DNA of 55,511 bases from an uncultured Prevotella sp. (GTDB lineage: Bacteria > Bacteroidota > Bacteroidia > Bacteroidales > Bacteroidaceae), in the NCBI GenBank assembly GCA_934217675.1, contig CAKQCV010000012.1:1-55511 (forward strand), read 5' to 3'. The translations under genes were made by a program, and so were the position numbers. This document shows, one piece after another, positions 43,792 through 52,590 of the stretch; within the stretch, counting starts at the first letter, position 1, and each line of letters opens with the position of its first letter. The notes under the pieces are model-generated. The model did not search any database. It was not told where the DNA came from and saw nothing but the letters and a program-made list of their open reading frames with translations.

Positions 43792-46700
43792 ATGTGGAAA
43801 AATAATTTAGAAGAAACAAAAAAACACTATATAAACTGGTGGAACCATAAGGGAATAGTGCTCAATATGTGGGAGCACTTTCAGGAAGGAGTAAAACCAC
43901 ATGCTGACGTTGCCATGCCACCTGCTCCAAAATCGCTTGACCAAAAATGGTTCGACCCGGAATGGCGTGCGGAATATCTTGACTGGTATGTGGCACACAG
44001 TTCGATGAAAGCTGATATGCTACCTGTTGCCAACACGCAACTGGGACCAGGCTCTCTTGCTGCAATTCTCGGTGGAGTTTTTGAAGGGGGAGAGGATACG
44101 ATATGGATTCATCCTAACCCTAACTATACTGACGACATAAAGTTTGATATCAATGACCCTAACAACAAAAACTGGCAGTTGCACAAGGATTTGCTAAGGG
44201 CATGCAAGAAGAAAGCCAACGGAAACTATTTTGTAGGTATGCCTGACCTAATGGAGGGAATGGATGTGCTCGCAGCTTTGAAGGGTACCGACAAGGTGCT
44301 GCTCGACACCGTTATGCAGCCGGAGGTGCTGGAAAGACAGATGCAGCAAATAAACGATATCTATTTCAAGGTGTTTGATGAGCTTTACGACATTATCCGC
44401 GAGGGGGATGAAATGGCGTTCTGCTACTTCTCGTCATGGGCTCCGGGAAAGATGTCGAAGCTACAAAGCGACATATCTACAATGATTAGTGTGGAGGATT
44501 ACCGACGCTTTGTTCAGCCATTCATACGTGAGCAGTGCCAGAAAATTGACTATACACTGTATCATCTTGACGGTGTAGGAGCTATGCACCATCTACCGGC
44601 ATTGCTTGAAATTGAAGAGCTTAATGCCATACAGTGGACTCCGGGTGTTGGGGAGCCACAGGGTGGCTCACCTAAATGGTATGACCTTTACAAAAAGATT
44701 CTTGCTGCCGGAAAGAGTATCATGGCTTGCTGGGTTACTCTCGACGAACTGCGACCTCTACTCGACAATATCGGTGGAAACGGTGTGCACATCGAAATGG
44801 ACTTCCACAACGAAGACGAGGTGGAAAAGGCGATGCGCATCGTGGAGGAATATCAGGAAAGTGTTGAGGAACCAAAGAAAGAGGATAATACTATTCGCAT
44901 AAACAAGACAATGACTCCTGACGAGGAGGTAATGGCGATTATCGACAATATTGAGAACAATGGCAAGAGTAATGTTTCTGAACTTGACAACGAAATAAGC
45001 AAACTGCCGTTTGCCACACTGAATTTGGGCAGACCGACATTGGAGAATGTGGCAAAGGAAAAGATTTTCGTGCTCGACGGCGCTACAGGAACTACCATAC
45101 AGCAGTATAAGCTCACAGAAAAGGAATTCAGAGGCGAAAGGTTCAAGGATTTCAACAGCGACGTGCGTGGAGCTAACGACATGCTCTGCATCACTTATCC
45201 TGAGGTCGTGGCAAACGTACACCGACGCTTCCTTGAAGCTGGTGCTGACTTGATAACGACAAATACGTTTAACTCTCAGCGCATTTCTCTTGGCGACTAT
45301 CACCTGCAGGATTATGTTCGCGAGATAAATCTTGCGGCATGTAAACTGGCAAGGGCAGAAGCTGATGCATACACCTTGAAGAATCCTCGCAAGCCTCGCT
45401 ATGTGTTGGGAGGAGTTGGACCGACAAGCAAAACACTGTCGGTTGGAGAAAGTGCTGACTTCAACAGCAAGCTGCTTCACAATGCTTACTATGAGCAAAT
45501 AGAGGCTCTGTTCGATGGTGGAGTGGATGCTATCATTCTTGAAACTATCTTCGACATCGACAATGCCAAGGTCGCTCTGCAATGCTGCAAGGAGATTATG
45601 GTGAAGAAAGCATACCGCCTGCCGGTTATGATGAGCTTCACGGTGGCTAACGAAAACGGATTCAATATGCTCGGACAGTCGGTTGTGGATTTTGCAAAGA
45701 ACTTGCACGATGAATGTGTGTTCTCCGTTGGACTGAACTGCTCGCTGACGGCTCCTCGCATGGCACCGGTAATACAGAGGTTAGCTTCTGAAACAAATTA
45801 CTATATCAGCATGTTCCCGAATGCAGGACTTCCCGACTCGAACGGAAAATATGGCGACACTCCTAAACAGATGCAGGCTGAGGTATGGCCTATTGTTGAA
45901 GCTCATTTGCTGAACATCGTGGGAGGATGCTGTGGCACCGACGACCTTCATATTCGGGAGATTGCGAAATTAGTGGAACCTATAGAAGGACTGCGCGTTA
46001 CTCCTCACCACCCTGGAACGGGAAGCGGATATGAGCTGAAAATGCAGGTGGCTCCGGCAAACGCTGCACCACAGGAGCACAAACATACACATAGTACACA
46101 GGGGGAACACAAAGAGGAGAAATGCTCTTGTGGCATAGACCATGACGCTGCACCTGCAGCACAAGGCTCTGCGGCAGAGGAAGTGTATGAGGCTATCCTT
46201 ACAGGAAAGGGCGACAAGGCGGCTGACGCTACAAAGCGTGCTCTCGACGAGGGGGCTGCACCACAAGACATCATCAACGGACAGATGATTAGGGCAATGA
46301 GCCAGGTGGGACAGAATTTCCAGGACGGAAAGGCTTTCGTACCTCAGCTTCTGATGGCTGGACGCGCCATGAAGGCTGCTCTTGAAATTCTGAAACCTCT
46401 GCTTGCCGGACAGGCTTCTACTACACTTGGAAGAATTGTTATCGGAACAGTGAAGGGTGACCTTCATGATATCGGAAAGAATCTTGTGGCTTCTATGCTT
46501 GAGGGATGTGGCTTTGAGGTGAAGAACATTGGTATTGACGTGCCAAGCGACAAATTTGTGGAGGCGGTGAAGGATTATCATGCCGACATTCTCTGCATGA
46601 GTGCGTTGCTGACAACTACAATGACATACATGAAGGATGTTATAAAAGCTCTTGAAGATGCCGGAATCCGACAGGATGTGAAAGTGATGGTTGGCGGTGC

Positions 46701-46800
46701 TCCTGTAACACAGAACTTCGCCGATGAAATTGGAGCCGACGGCTATAGCGACAACGCAAACTCGGCTGTTGCCGTGGCTAAAGAACTGATGGGGAAATAA
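43792..46800 (+). CDS. URO-D methyltransferase/MetH homocysteine/corrinoid fusion
   Basis: A 1002-aa cytosolic three-part protein. Residues about 1-360 are a URO-D-superfamily domain of the kind in corrinoid methyltransferases, with YHLDG (His258, Asp260) where MtaA/MtbA have HxCG. Residues about 423-735 are the MetH homocysteine-binding barrel (VLDGATGTTIQQY, ETNTFNS-like TTNTFNS), with zinc ligands Cys650 and Cys713-Cys714 (GGCCGT). Residues about 790-1002 are a four-helix cap and cobalamin domain with DLHDIGKN (His892 as cobalt ligand). The linker 753-790 is rich in His and Cys. The methyl-tetrahydrofolate and reactivation domains of MetH are missing. Inferred reaction: methyl from an unknown donor to cob(I)alamin, then to homocysteine, giving methionine. 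Confidence 0.88.
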   Translation: MWKNNLEETKKHYINWWNHKGIVLNMWEHFQEGVKPHADVAMPPAPKSLDQKWFDPEWRAEYLDWYVAHSSMKADMLPVANTQLGPGSLAAILGGVFEGGEDTIWIHPNPNYTDDIKFDINDPNNKNWQLHKDLLRACKKKANGNYFVGMPDLMEGMDVLAALKGTDKVLLDTVMQPEVLERQMQQINDIYFKVFDELYDIIREGDEMAFCYFSSWAPGKMSKLQSDISTMISVEDYRRFVQPFIREQCQKIDYTLYHLDGVGAMHHLPALLEIEELNAIQWTPGVGEPQGGSPKWYDLYKKILAAGKSIMACWVTLDELRPLLDNIGGNGVHIEMDFHNEDEVEKAMRIVEEYQESVEEPKKEDNTIRINKTMTPDEEVMAIIDNIENNGKSNVSELDNEISKLPFATLNLGRPTLENVAKEKIFVLDGATGTTIQQYKLTEKEFRGERFKDFNSDVRGANDMLCITYPEVVANVHRRFLEAGADLITTNTFNSQRISLGDYHLQDYVREINLAACKLARAEADAYTLKNPRKPRYVLGGVGPTSKTLSVGESADFNSKLLHNAYYEQIEALFDGGVDAIILETIFDIDNAKVALQCCKEIMVKKAYRLPVMMSFTVANENGFNMLGQSVVDFAKNLHDECVFSVGLNCSLTAPRMAPVIQRLASETNYYISMFPNAGLPDSNGKYGDTPKQMQAEVWPIVEAHLLNIVGGCCGTDDLHIREIAKLVEPIEGLRVTPHHPGTGSGYELKMQVAPANAAPQEHKHTHSTQGEHKEEKCSCGIDHDAAPAAQGSAAEEVYEAILTGKGDKAADATKRALDEGAAPQDIINGQMIRAMSQVGQNFQDGKAFVPQLLMAGRAMKAALEILKPLLAGQASTTLGRIVIGTVKGDLHDIGKNLVASMLEGCGFEVKNIGIDVPSDKFVEAVKDYHADILCMSALLTTTMTYMKDVIKALEDAGIRQDVKVMVGGAPVTQNFADEIGADGYSDNANSAVAVAKELMGK

Positions 46801-46836
46801 CGGTATCTGACCATCAATAAATACATGGAGGACCCA

Positions 46837-46861
46837 GAGGCGGCAATGCTTTGACCGTCTC
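46837..46861. other. Small hairpin between fusion gene and symporter gene
   Basis: AGAGGCGG pairs with CCGTCTCT (one G:T) around AATGCTTTGA in the 97-nt gap. No T-run follows, so it is more likely an RNA processing or attenuation hairpin than a terminator. Confidence 0.35.
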
Positions 46862-46897
46862 TGAGTTCTCTGATTTAATAATATACACTAATAACCT

Positions 46898-48502
46898 ATG
46901 AATACTCAAAATCTTGATATCCTTGACTGGATAATTCTTGTTGGCTATTTCGTTATACTCATAGCTATCGGCATGTGGGCAAGCTCAAAAGCCACAAAAA
47001 GCAGTAATATGTTTCTTGCCAACCACTCGCTGCGCTGGCATCATATCGGTTTCTCCATGTGGGGAACAAATGTAGGACCGTCAATGCTCATTGCATCGGC
47101 AAGTGCCGGTTTCTCTACCGGTATTGTTTCGGGAAATTATGCTTGGTATGCTTTTGTGTTTATCGCATTGCTTGCATTTGTCTTTGCTCCGCGCTATCTT
47201 GGAACCGGAATATCCACATTGCCTGAATTTATGGGACTGCGCTTTGGTGATTCTACCCGAAATATCTTGGCGTGGTATACTATAGTGACTATTCTGATAT
47301 CATGGCTCGCGCTGACGCTATTTGCCGGTGGCATAATAATACGGCAGGTATTTGGCATGCCGATGTGGGTTTCGGCTTTGCTGCTGCTTGCTATATCAGC
47401 TTTCTTCACTATGTTGGGTGGTTTGAAGGCTGTGGCATATACCAATGTTTACCAAATGGTGTTGCTCATATTCGTATCTGCTACGCTGACAATTGTAGGT
47501 ATTTGGAGATTGGGCGGTGACTCCTTCTCGCAAGGTGTGTCTATTCTCGCCAATCCTGATATCGTGCCTTCCAACTACTGGAACTTGTTCCAGTCAAACA
47601 GCGACCCTAACTTCCCTTGGCTGCCAATAATACTTGGATATCCTGTGATGGGAGTCTGGTTCTGGTGTACCGACCAGTCGATGGTGCAACCTGTACTTGC
47701 AGCAAAAAGCCTCAGCGAAGGGCAACGTGGAGCAAATTTCACTGGATGGCTGAAGATTCTGGATGTGGCTATTTATATCCTTCCGGGTATTGTTTGCTTT
47801 GCTATGGTAAAGACGGGATACTTTAGTGGGGTACAAGTAAATGCCGATGACGCCTATTTAAAGCTCGTCTACGAGCTTTTCCCTGCCGGCATGGTAGGAT
47901 TGGTGCTCGCTGTGCTTACAGCGGCTCTGATAAGCACTATTGGCTCTGCGCTGAATGCACTGAGCACGGTTTTCACTATGGACATATATGTGAAGAACAT
48001 CCGCCCGCAAGCTACACCTGACGAAATACGCCGCACGGGACGCATAGTAACAGTTCTCGGAGCTTTGGTATCTATTGTTATCACGGTTGCCGTGGACGGT
48101 ATAAAAGGAATGAACTTGTTCAACATATTCCAGTCAGTATTGAGCTTTATTGCTCCTCCTATGGCTGCGGTATTTTTGATGGGTGTGTTCTGGAAACGCT
48201 GCACTACTCTTGCTGCCAACATGACACTTACTTTCGGAACGATATTCAGCATTGGCACCGGAATTCTTTATCTGTGGGTTATTCCGGGATTTGCGGAGAC
48301 AGTGCATTTCATGCTGCTTTCTTTCTATATCTTTGCAGCTTTGATTGTCATGATGCTTGTTGTAAGTCTATACGACAAGAATGCGAATGAAAATCATGTG
48401 ATTGTTTCGATAAAGGAGAAGCCTCAACGCAGCGTGATTATCGCATGGACGGCTCTTGCAATCGTGATGATTGCATTGTATGTGTTCTTCAACGGAAATT
48501 AA
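46898..48502 (+). CDS. Sodium:solute symporter, SSS family
   Basis: A 534-aa polytopic inner-membrane protein with about 13-14 hydrophobic segments. The family features are DWIILVGYFVILIAIGMWAS at the N-terminus, then MWGTNVGPSMLIASASAGF, a RYLGTGISTLPEFMGLRFG segment, LTLFAGGIIIRQVFG and the SSS signature region GLVLAVLTAALISTIGSALNALSTVFTMD. It looks like the SGLT/sugar branch. It would bring a small solute, plausibly a mono- or disaccharide carrying an O-methyl group, into the cytosol for the enzymes encoded upstream. Last gene of the operon before a very strong bidirectional terminator. Confidence 0.9.
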   Translation: MNTQNLDILDWIILVGYFVILIAIGMWASSKATKSSNMFLANHSLRWHHIGFSMWGTNVGPSMLIASASAGFSTGIVSGNYAWYAFVFIALLAFVFAPRYLGTGISTLPEFMGLRFGDSTRNILAWYTIVTILISWLALTLFAGGIIIRQVFGMPMWVSALLLLAISAFFTMLGGLKAVAYTNVYQMVLLIFVSATLTIVGIWRLGGDSFSQGVSILANPDIVPSNYWNLFQSNSDPNFPWLPIILGYPVMGVWFWCTDQSMVQPVLAAKSLSEGQRGANFTGWLKILDVAIYILPGIVCFAMVKTGYFSGVQVNADDAYLKLVYELFPAGMVGLVLAVLTAALISTIGSALNALSTVFTMDIYVKNIRPQATPDEIRRTGRIVTVLGALVSIVITVAVDGIKGMNLFNIFQSVLSFIAPPMAAVFLMGVFWKRCTTLAANMTLTFGTIFSIGTGILYLWVIPGFAETVHFMLLSFYIFAALIVMMLVVSLYDKNANENHVIVSIKEKPQRSVIIAWTALAIVMIALYVFFNGN

Positions 48503-48514
48503 GTTACATTACAT

Positions 48515-48568
48515 AAAAAGCGGAAAGTCCGGAGCTATACTCTTTAAGCTCCGGACTTTCCGCTTTTT
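48515..48568. terminator. Strong bidirectional terminator
   Basis: A 22-bp perfect stem: 48515-48536 (AAAAAGCGGAAAGTCCGGAG...) with 48547-48568, 10-nt loop, with A-run and T-run arms, so it can stop transcription from both the symporter gene and the convergent gene. A second imperfect hairpin (48569-48600) adjoins it. Confidence 0.9.
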
Positions 48569-48596
48569 ATAAACGTCACATTAATTGCTGTGGCGT

Positions 48597-49607
48597 TTAT
48601 ATTTCTCTGTTATAGTCGTCTAATGCCTTAAAGAAGGCATCGATATTTGCCATAGGTGTATGGGGTGGCGTGTCGCAGCCACTGGAGAGTACGAAGTTTG
48701 GATATTCGCTCATGTTGCGAAGCAACTGGCTGGTATATTCATACATCTTCTCTGGGGTGCCTTCTTTAAACATTGATACTGGATCTACATTACCCATTGC
48801 CAATGCGGTCTGTGGCACATCTTTTATTACTTCTCTCATGTCGCACTTGTTGCCGAAATGGTAGGCTGCAGAGCATGTGGCTACCATTGCTTTCGTGCAA
48901 TGACCTGTGTTGCCGCAGTTGTGGAGAACGACACTGAAACTGTCGTCTTGCACTTGGTCTACTATATATTTTACGTAGTCGGAGGAGAAGCGTTTGCAAT
49001 CGTCGTTCGACATTAATCCTGCTGCCGGTTCTGCCATAACCACTCCGTCAACACCTGTTGCCTTGAGTGCCTGGCAGTATTTCAGTATAAACTCGGTGCA
49101 TTTGGCGAGCAGCATGTGGGCAGCATCAGAGTCTTGATATATCAGCACCATTATTTCTGACATGTCGTAGAGTCTGCCGGCAAGTGAGAACGGTCCGATG
49201 CATCCTCCCAACACGGGGCGGTCGGTGATGGCTCTTGCAGAAAGGAGATTGGCTTTCAGATATTGTGGCACCCTACCCTCTTTCAGTGACGGTACCTGAA
49301 GTGCCTTTATGTCGTCGGCATTATTGAGCAGATGTCCTACGACTGCAGGCACTGCATCTTCGGTATAATGGATATCTGCCCCAAAAGCTTCTGCTTCAAC
49401 GGTGAGATCCATAATAACGGTTGCAGCTGCCGTGGGATATTTATCTGCCAATGCTTTTATTGCCTCATAATGGATTTGTCCGTCGCAGCATGCCTCTTTC
49501 ACTGTGTGGTTGATAAGTTCTATTCCCGGATGGGTCATCACTGGCACTGCCACGGTTTTCTTGTTTTGGATAATGCTATGTATCCATTGGGTCATTGTTG
49601 TTTTCAT
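48597..49607 (-). CDS. MtaA/CmuA-type URO-D corrinoid methyltransferase
   Basis: A 336-aa cytosolic protein of the URO-D superfamily. The N-terminus (VAVPVMTHPGIELINHTV) and GADIHYTEDAVPAVVGHLL match the MtaA/CmuA group. The zinc-thiol motif HxC...C is visible as LHNCGNT (near residue 237) and LSSGCDTPPHTP (near residue 311). In MtaA and MtbA this motif activates a thiol that accepts the methyl group from a corrinoid protein. Coenzyme M is not expected here, so the thiol acceptor is unknown. It is convergent with the corrinoid operon and may act on the same corrinoid domain; the alternative is an unrelated thiol or methyl donor. Confidence 0.85.
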   Translation of the reverse strand: MKTTMTQWIHSIIQNKKTVAVPVMTHPGIELINHTVKEACCDGQIHYEAIKALADKYPTAAATVIMDLTVEAEAFGADIHYTEDAVPAVVGHLLNNADDIKALQVPSLKEGRVPQYLKANLLSARAITDRPVLGGCIGPFSLAGRLYDMSEIMVLIYQDSDAAHMLLAKCTEFILKYCQALKATGVDGVVMAEPAAGLMSNDDCKRFSSDYVKYIVDQVQDDSFSVVLHNCGNTGHCTKAMVATCSAAYHFGNKCDMREVIKDVPQTALAMGNVDPVSMFKEGTPEKMYEYTSQLLRNMSEYPNFVLSSGCDTPPHTPMANIDAFFKALDDYNREI

Positions 49608-49687
49608 AATATTTCGTGCTTTTTTCTTCGTTACTAATTTATAGACGCAAAAATGGTAAATTTGTAACTTTTTGTGATTATCAAAAA

Positions 49688-49715
49688 CGGGACCGTTTCT
49701 CCCGAAACAGTCCCG
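49688..49715 (-). terminator. Terminator after small MKKTYIQPN gene
   Basis: CGGGACCGTTTC (49688-49699) pairs with GAAACAGTCCCG (49704-49715), 11 of 12 pairs and a 4-nt loop, followed by TTTTTGATA on the minus strand. Confidence 0.75.
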
Positions 49716-49781
49716 CCATTAAATTAATCATACTACAAATCTATTAATGTCTCCATTAACCTTTCTTTTATGCTTTGTGTA

Positions 49782-49988
49782 TTATTCCTCCTCTTCTTCT
49801 GGTGTCTCCCACGACTCATCCCACAATTCTGTCAGTCCATGGTTTTTCTTTGAGGTTATAGAGCCGGCATCAACACCTTTATTATCAAGCCCACCGTCAA
49901 AATTGCCTGGGTTTGATGCTGCGAGTATTGTATTTTCAAGATTTGTCTTTACCAATATGATATTTGGCTGAATATATGTTTTTTTCAT
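49782..49988 (-). CDS. Small MKKTYIQPN-type hypothetical protein
   Basis: A 68-aa protein starting MKKTYIQPNIILVKT and carrying an AASNPGNFDGG segment in the middle and an acidic tail (ETPEEEEE). The N-terminal MKKTYIxPxx pattern followed by a small-residue stretch is a recurring design among very short Bacteroidetes proteins. It has no clear signal peptide and no transmembrane helix. It is 27 nt downstream of the large secreted-protein gene and followed by a terminator, so it is likely co-transcribed. It could be a precursor peptide or a small regulator; no function is known to me. Confidence 0.65.
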   Translation of the reverse strand: MKKTYIQPNIILVKTNLENTILAASNPGNFDGGLDNKGVDAGSITSKKNHGLTELWDESWETPEEEEE

Positions 49989-50015
49989 TGTTCTGTTATT
50001 TTTATTTGTTGCTAA

Positions 50016-52590
50016 TTATTTTGCGATATACTTCTTTCCGTTGTGGATATACAAGCCCTTAGCTGGCTTCAATGTCTTCTGTCCACTCAGTGTATAGTAA
50101 GCATTGTTCTCAGCATTTACTGTTTCAACAGTGTTGATACCTGTTGTCTCGCCACCGAAACTCAATGAGAGAGTCTTTGCCTCTGTTGTACCTGCAAGAG
50201 CCAAGTATGCCTTGCCAACAGGAATTGTCTGACCACCGTTAAGGCGTGCGAACTGTCCCTTGTTGTTACTGTTGCATATAAGAACATAAACGTTTGTTTC
50301 TTCTGCTGCGATTGTATAAGCCTCAACAGCTGTATTCTTCAGCTCATTCTTTGTCCAGTCTGTTGTTCCCTCATCGGTTGTAGCATTAAGAGTGTAAGTC
50401 TGATCGTATGTACCACCAAGAATAACTCCTTGGTTAGCAGCCACGATACCATCTTCCACTTTGTTTAAGGTTACATTTGAACCATCACAAGTTGCTGTAT
50501 ATGCTGTCAATCCCTTTGGCAATTTGTATGCCTGGGTAGAACTGAATGTCATCAAGCCTGATTTTGAGGTTACTTTAATATCAGCAGTAGTAGCAGCTGT
50601 GAATTCTATAGTATAGATGCGGAGTTGTGAATAATCCTGTGTTACCTCAGCATCGTTTTCTCCCTTCAACAACCATCCTTGTATTGTAACGTCTCCAGCA
50701 GGAACATCAGTTTCTGCTATAATCGCAGTTTCTTTCTTTCCTCCTTTTATTCCATCTTCATTGCAAATAACACCATTAATCTTTGCAGTTCTCGTAGTTT
50801 TACTATTTGGATTAGCAAATAATATCTTTACATGTCCAGGAACTGTCGTATGGAAAACAAGTTCTGTTCCTTGATAGCACTGATACTGCTTACGATAGAA
50901 ATTCTGAGCTTGAGCTTTAAGGTATTTAGACCCAAACGACTCTACGAATCCTTCAGCATTGTTATAAGGAATAACCTCCAATGGTCTTGGTGAATTGATG
51001 TCTGCATTTGCAATATCTGTGAAGTTCCATGTCATATCACCAGTAACATCCTCGATTGTAGAAATCATATTCTCTGTATCCTCGTAGGTGAAAGGAATGT
51101 CAAGAGTTGTCTCGCCTACAGCAAGAGTAATTTTGTCGGAAGCCTTCTCTACTACTACGTCAGACTGATAAGAAACAGTCATTGTTATTATCTCGTCTTC
51201 CTTTACTTCAGCTCCAGATTGCAACTCTTCGTCTTTCTGCTTGTTTTCAGCATCTGTAACAACATGAGTCATCTTAACCGACAGACCTTTTACCTGTGGA
51301 ACATTAACAGTCAGCACACCAGAAGTGTTTACTGCGCTGAACTTAATTTCCTGTGTTGCAATATCAGCTCTTTTTACAGAGAAATCGAATGATGTTACGT
51401 CAGCATTGATAATAGGTGCTTTGTTGATTGGCAAGTATATAGTATATGTATCTTCTGACATTAATGGTCCGTCAGTGACAATAGTGGTAGTTGCCATGAA
51501 GTAGTTTCCACTTTCTGTTACAGTAGCATCTACAGTTTCATCGAAGCTTTCTTTGCTTCCATCATTATAGTTTCGTGTTGTAGTCTTTGTAAATACTACA
51601 GCTGGAGCTACAACATAAGAATTAGAGAGAGTCAGTTCTTTATTTGCGATAAGAGATCCCAATTCACTTGATTCAATAGGTGTTCCGTCCACTGTAACAT
51701 TTGTAATTTTAACATCTGTGCTCTGTATAGCTACCGGGATTAATTTTGATACTATGTCAGAATTTTCCATACCATCACTTGCAATAGCTATAGCTCGAAC
51801 CTGCTTTCCTGGAGCAGAGAAAGGTTCTGTATATTCTGTCCCATTTGTTTCTGACGGATCAGTACCGTCTGTTGTATAATATATCTTTGAAGTTCTACTG
51901 TCGTTATTTGTAATTGTTACTAAGCCGTCTTCGGTATATTCAATTGAAGGAGCGGCAAGCTGATTGGTGTTGAGTTGGGCGAGGTCGCCAGTTACTGTAA
52001 GTTCAATAGGATAAATATATTTAGATTTATTGTTTAACCAATAATAAACATTCACATATATAACACCACTAACTTCAAGATCTAAACCGGATGAAAAATC
52101 AACTCCTGTTGCAGAAGACTTATCATAATTAGTTGTTGTTATATCTGAGCTTTTAAAAAGTTCATTAGTACCATCAGAAACAACAATACGATACGACATG
52201 TTGGTACTTAATGCAAATTTTCCCGTAATCTTATTCAGATTGATTTTGTATCCGTTAGGAATTGTTATCTTATTGCCAAAATAACATTTTTCATTAAACT
52301 CCGAAATTCCGTTTTTACCATCAAAAGTTGTCCTGTAAGACTCTATTTTTGTGTTTAATGTTGTACCCTTATATTTACAAGCTTTATCAGATCCTTTTCC
52401 TGTATATTCATCACCTTTAACAAATTCCACGACAACACCTTCTGACGTAACTGTTGTATACTCATCTGCAACAGAAGCAGGAACGCTAATATCAAGTTTT
52501 CTTCCCACCGTCACTTCATCCGCATGCACATACCCCCCCTGTCGTAACAATCATCACGAGCAGAGCCAATAGACTAAAAAATCTTTTCAT
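50016..52590 (-). CDS. Large secreted beta-rich protein, frameshifted in signal peptide
   Basis: The open frame from 52550 (TTG) encodes 844 aa, but the natural start is the ATG at 52588-52590, whose signal peptide (MKRFFSLLALLVMIVTT) runs out of frame at a tract of seven G (52533-52539). With six G the frame is continuous, giving about 857 aa with cleavage after VHA. Domains: an Ig/jelly-roll region (about 30-190), a chitobiase/hexosaminidase C-terminal-like module near 215-260 (IYYTTDGTDPSE), beta domains with a WNFTD segment (about 520), and a C-terminal GLYIHNGKKYIAK tail. Surface glycan binding is plausible. The frameshift may be phase variation or sequence error. Confidence 0.8.
52533..52539 (-). 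repeat. G7 homopolymer in signal-peptide coding region
   Basis: Seven consecutive G on the coding strand at codons 18-20 of the gene starting at 52590. The tract length decides whether the signal peptide is in frame with the 844-aa body (six, on) or not (seven, off). Confidence 0.8.

Noticed and set aside
44758..45708. 316-aa open frame opposite the corrinoid fusion gene
   Set aside because: Antisense shadow across the homocysteine barrel, whose coding frame is strongly supported.
37735..49607. A standard polysaccharide utilisation locus
   Set aside because: No SusC/SusD pair, no hybrid two-component regulator and no second secreted glycosidase were found; the regulator is AraC type.
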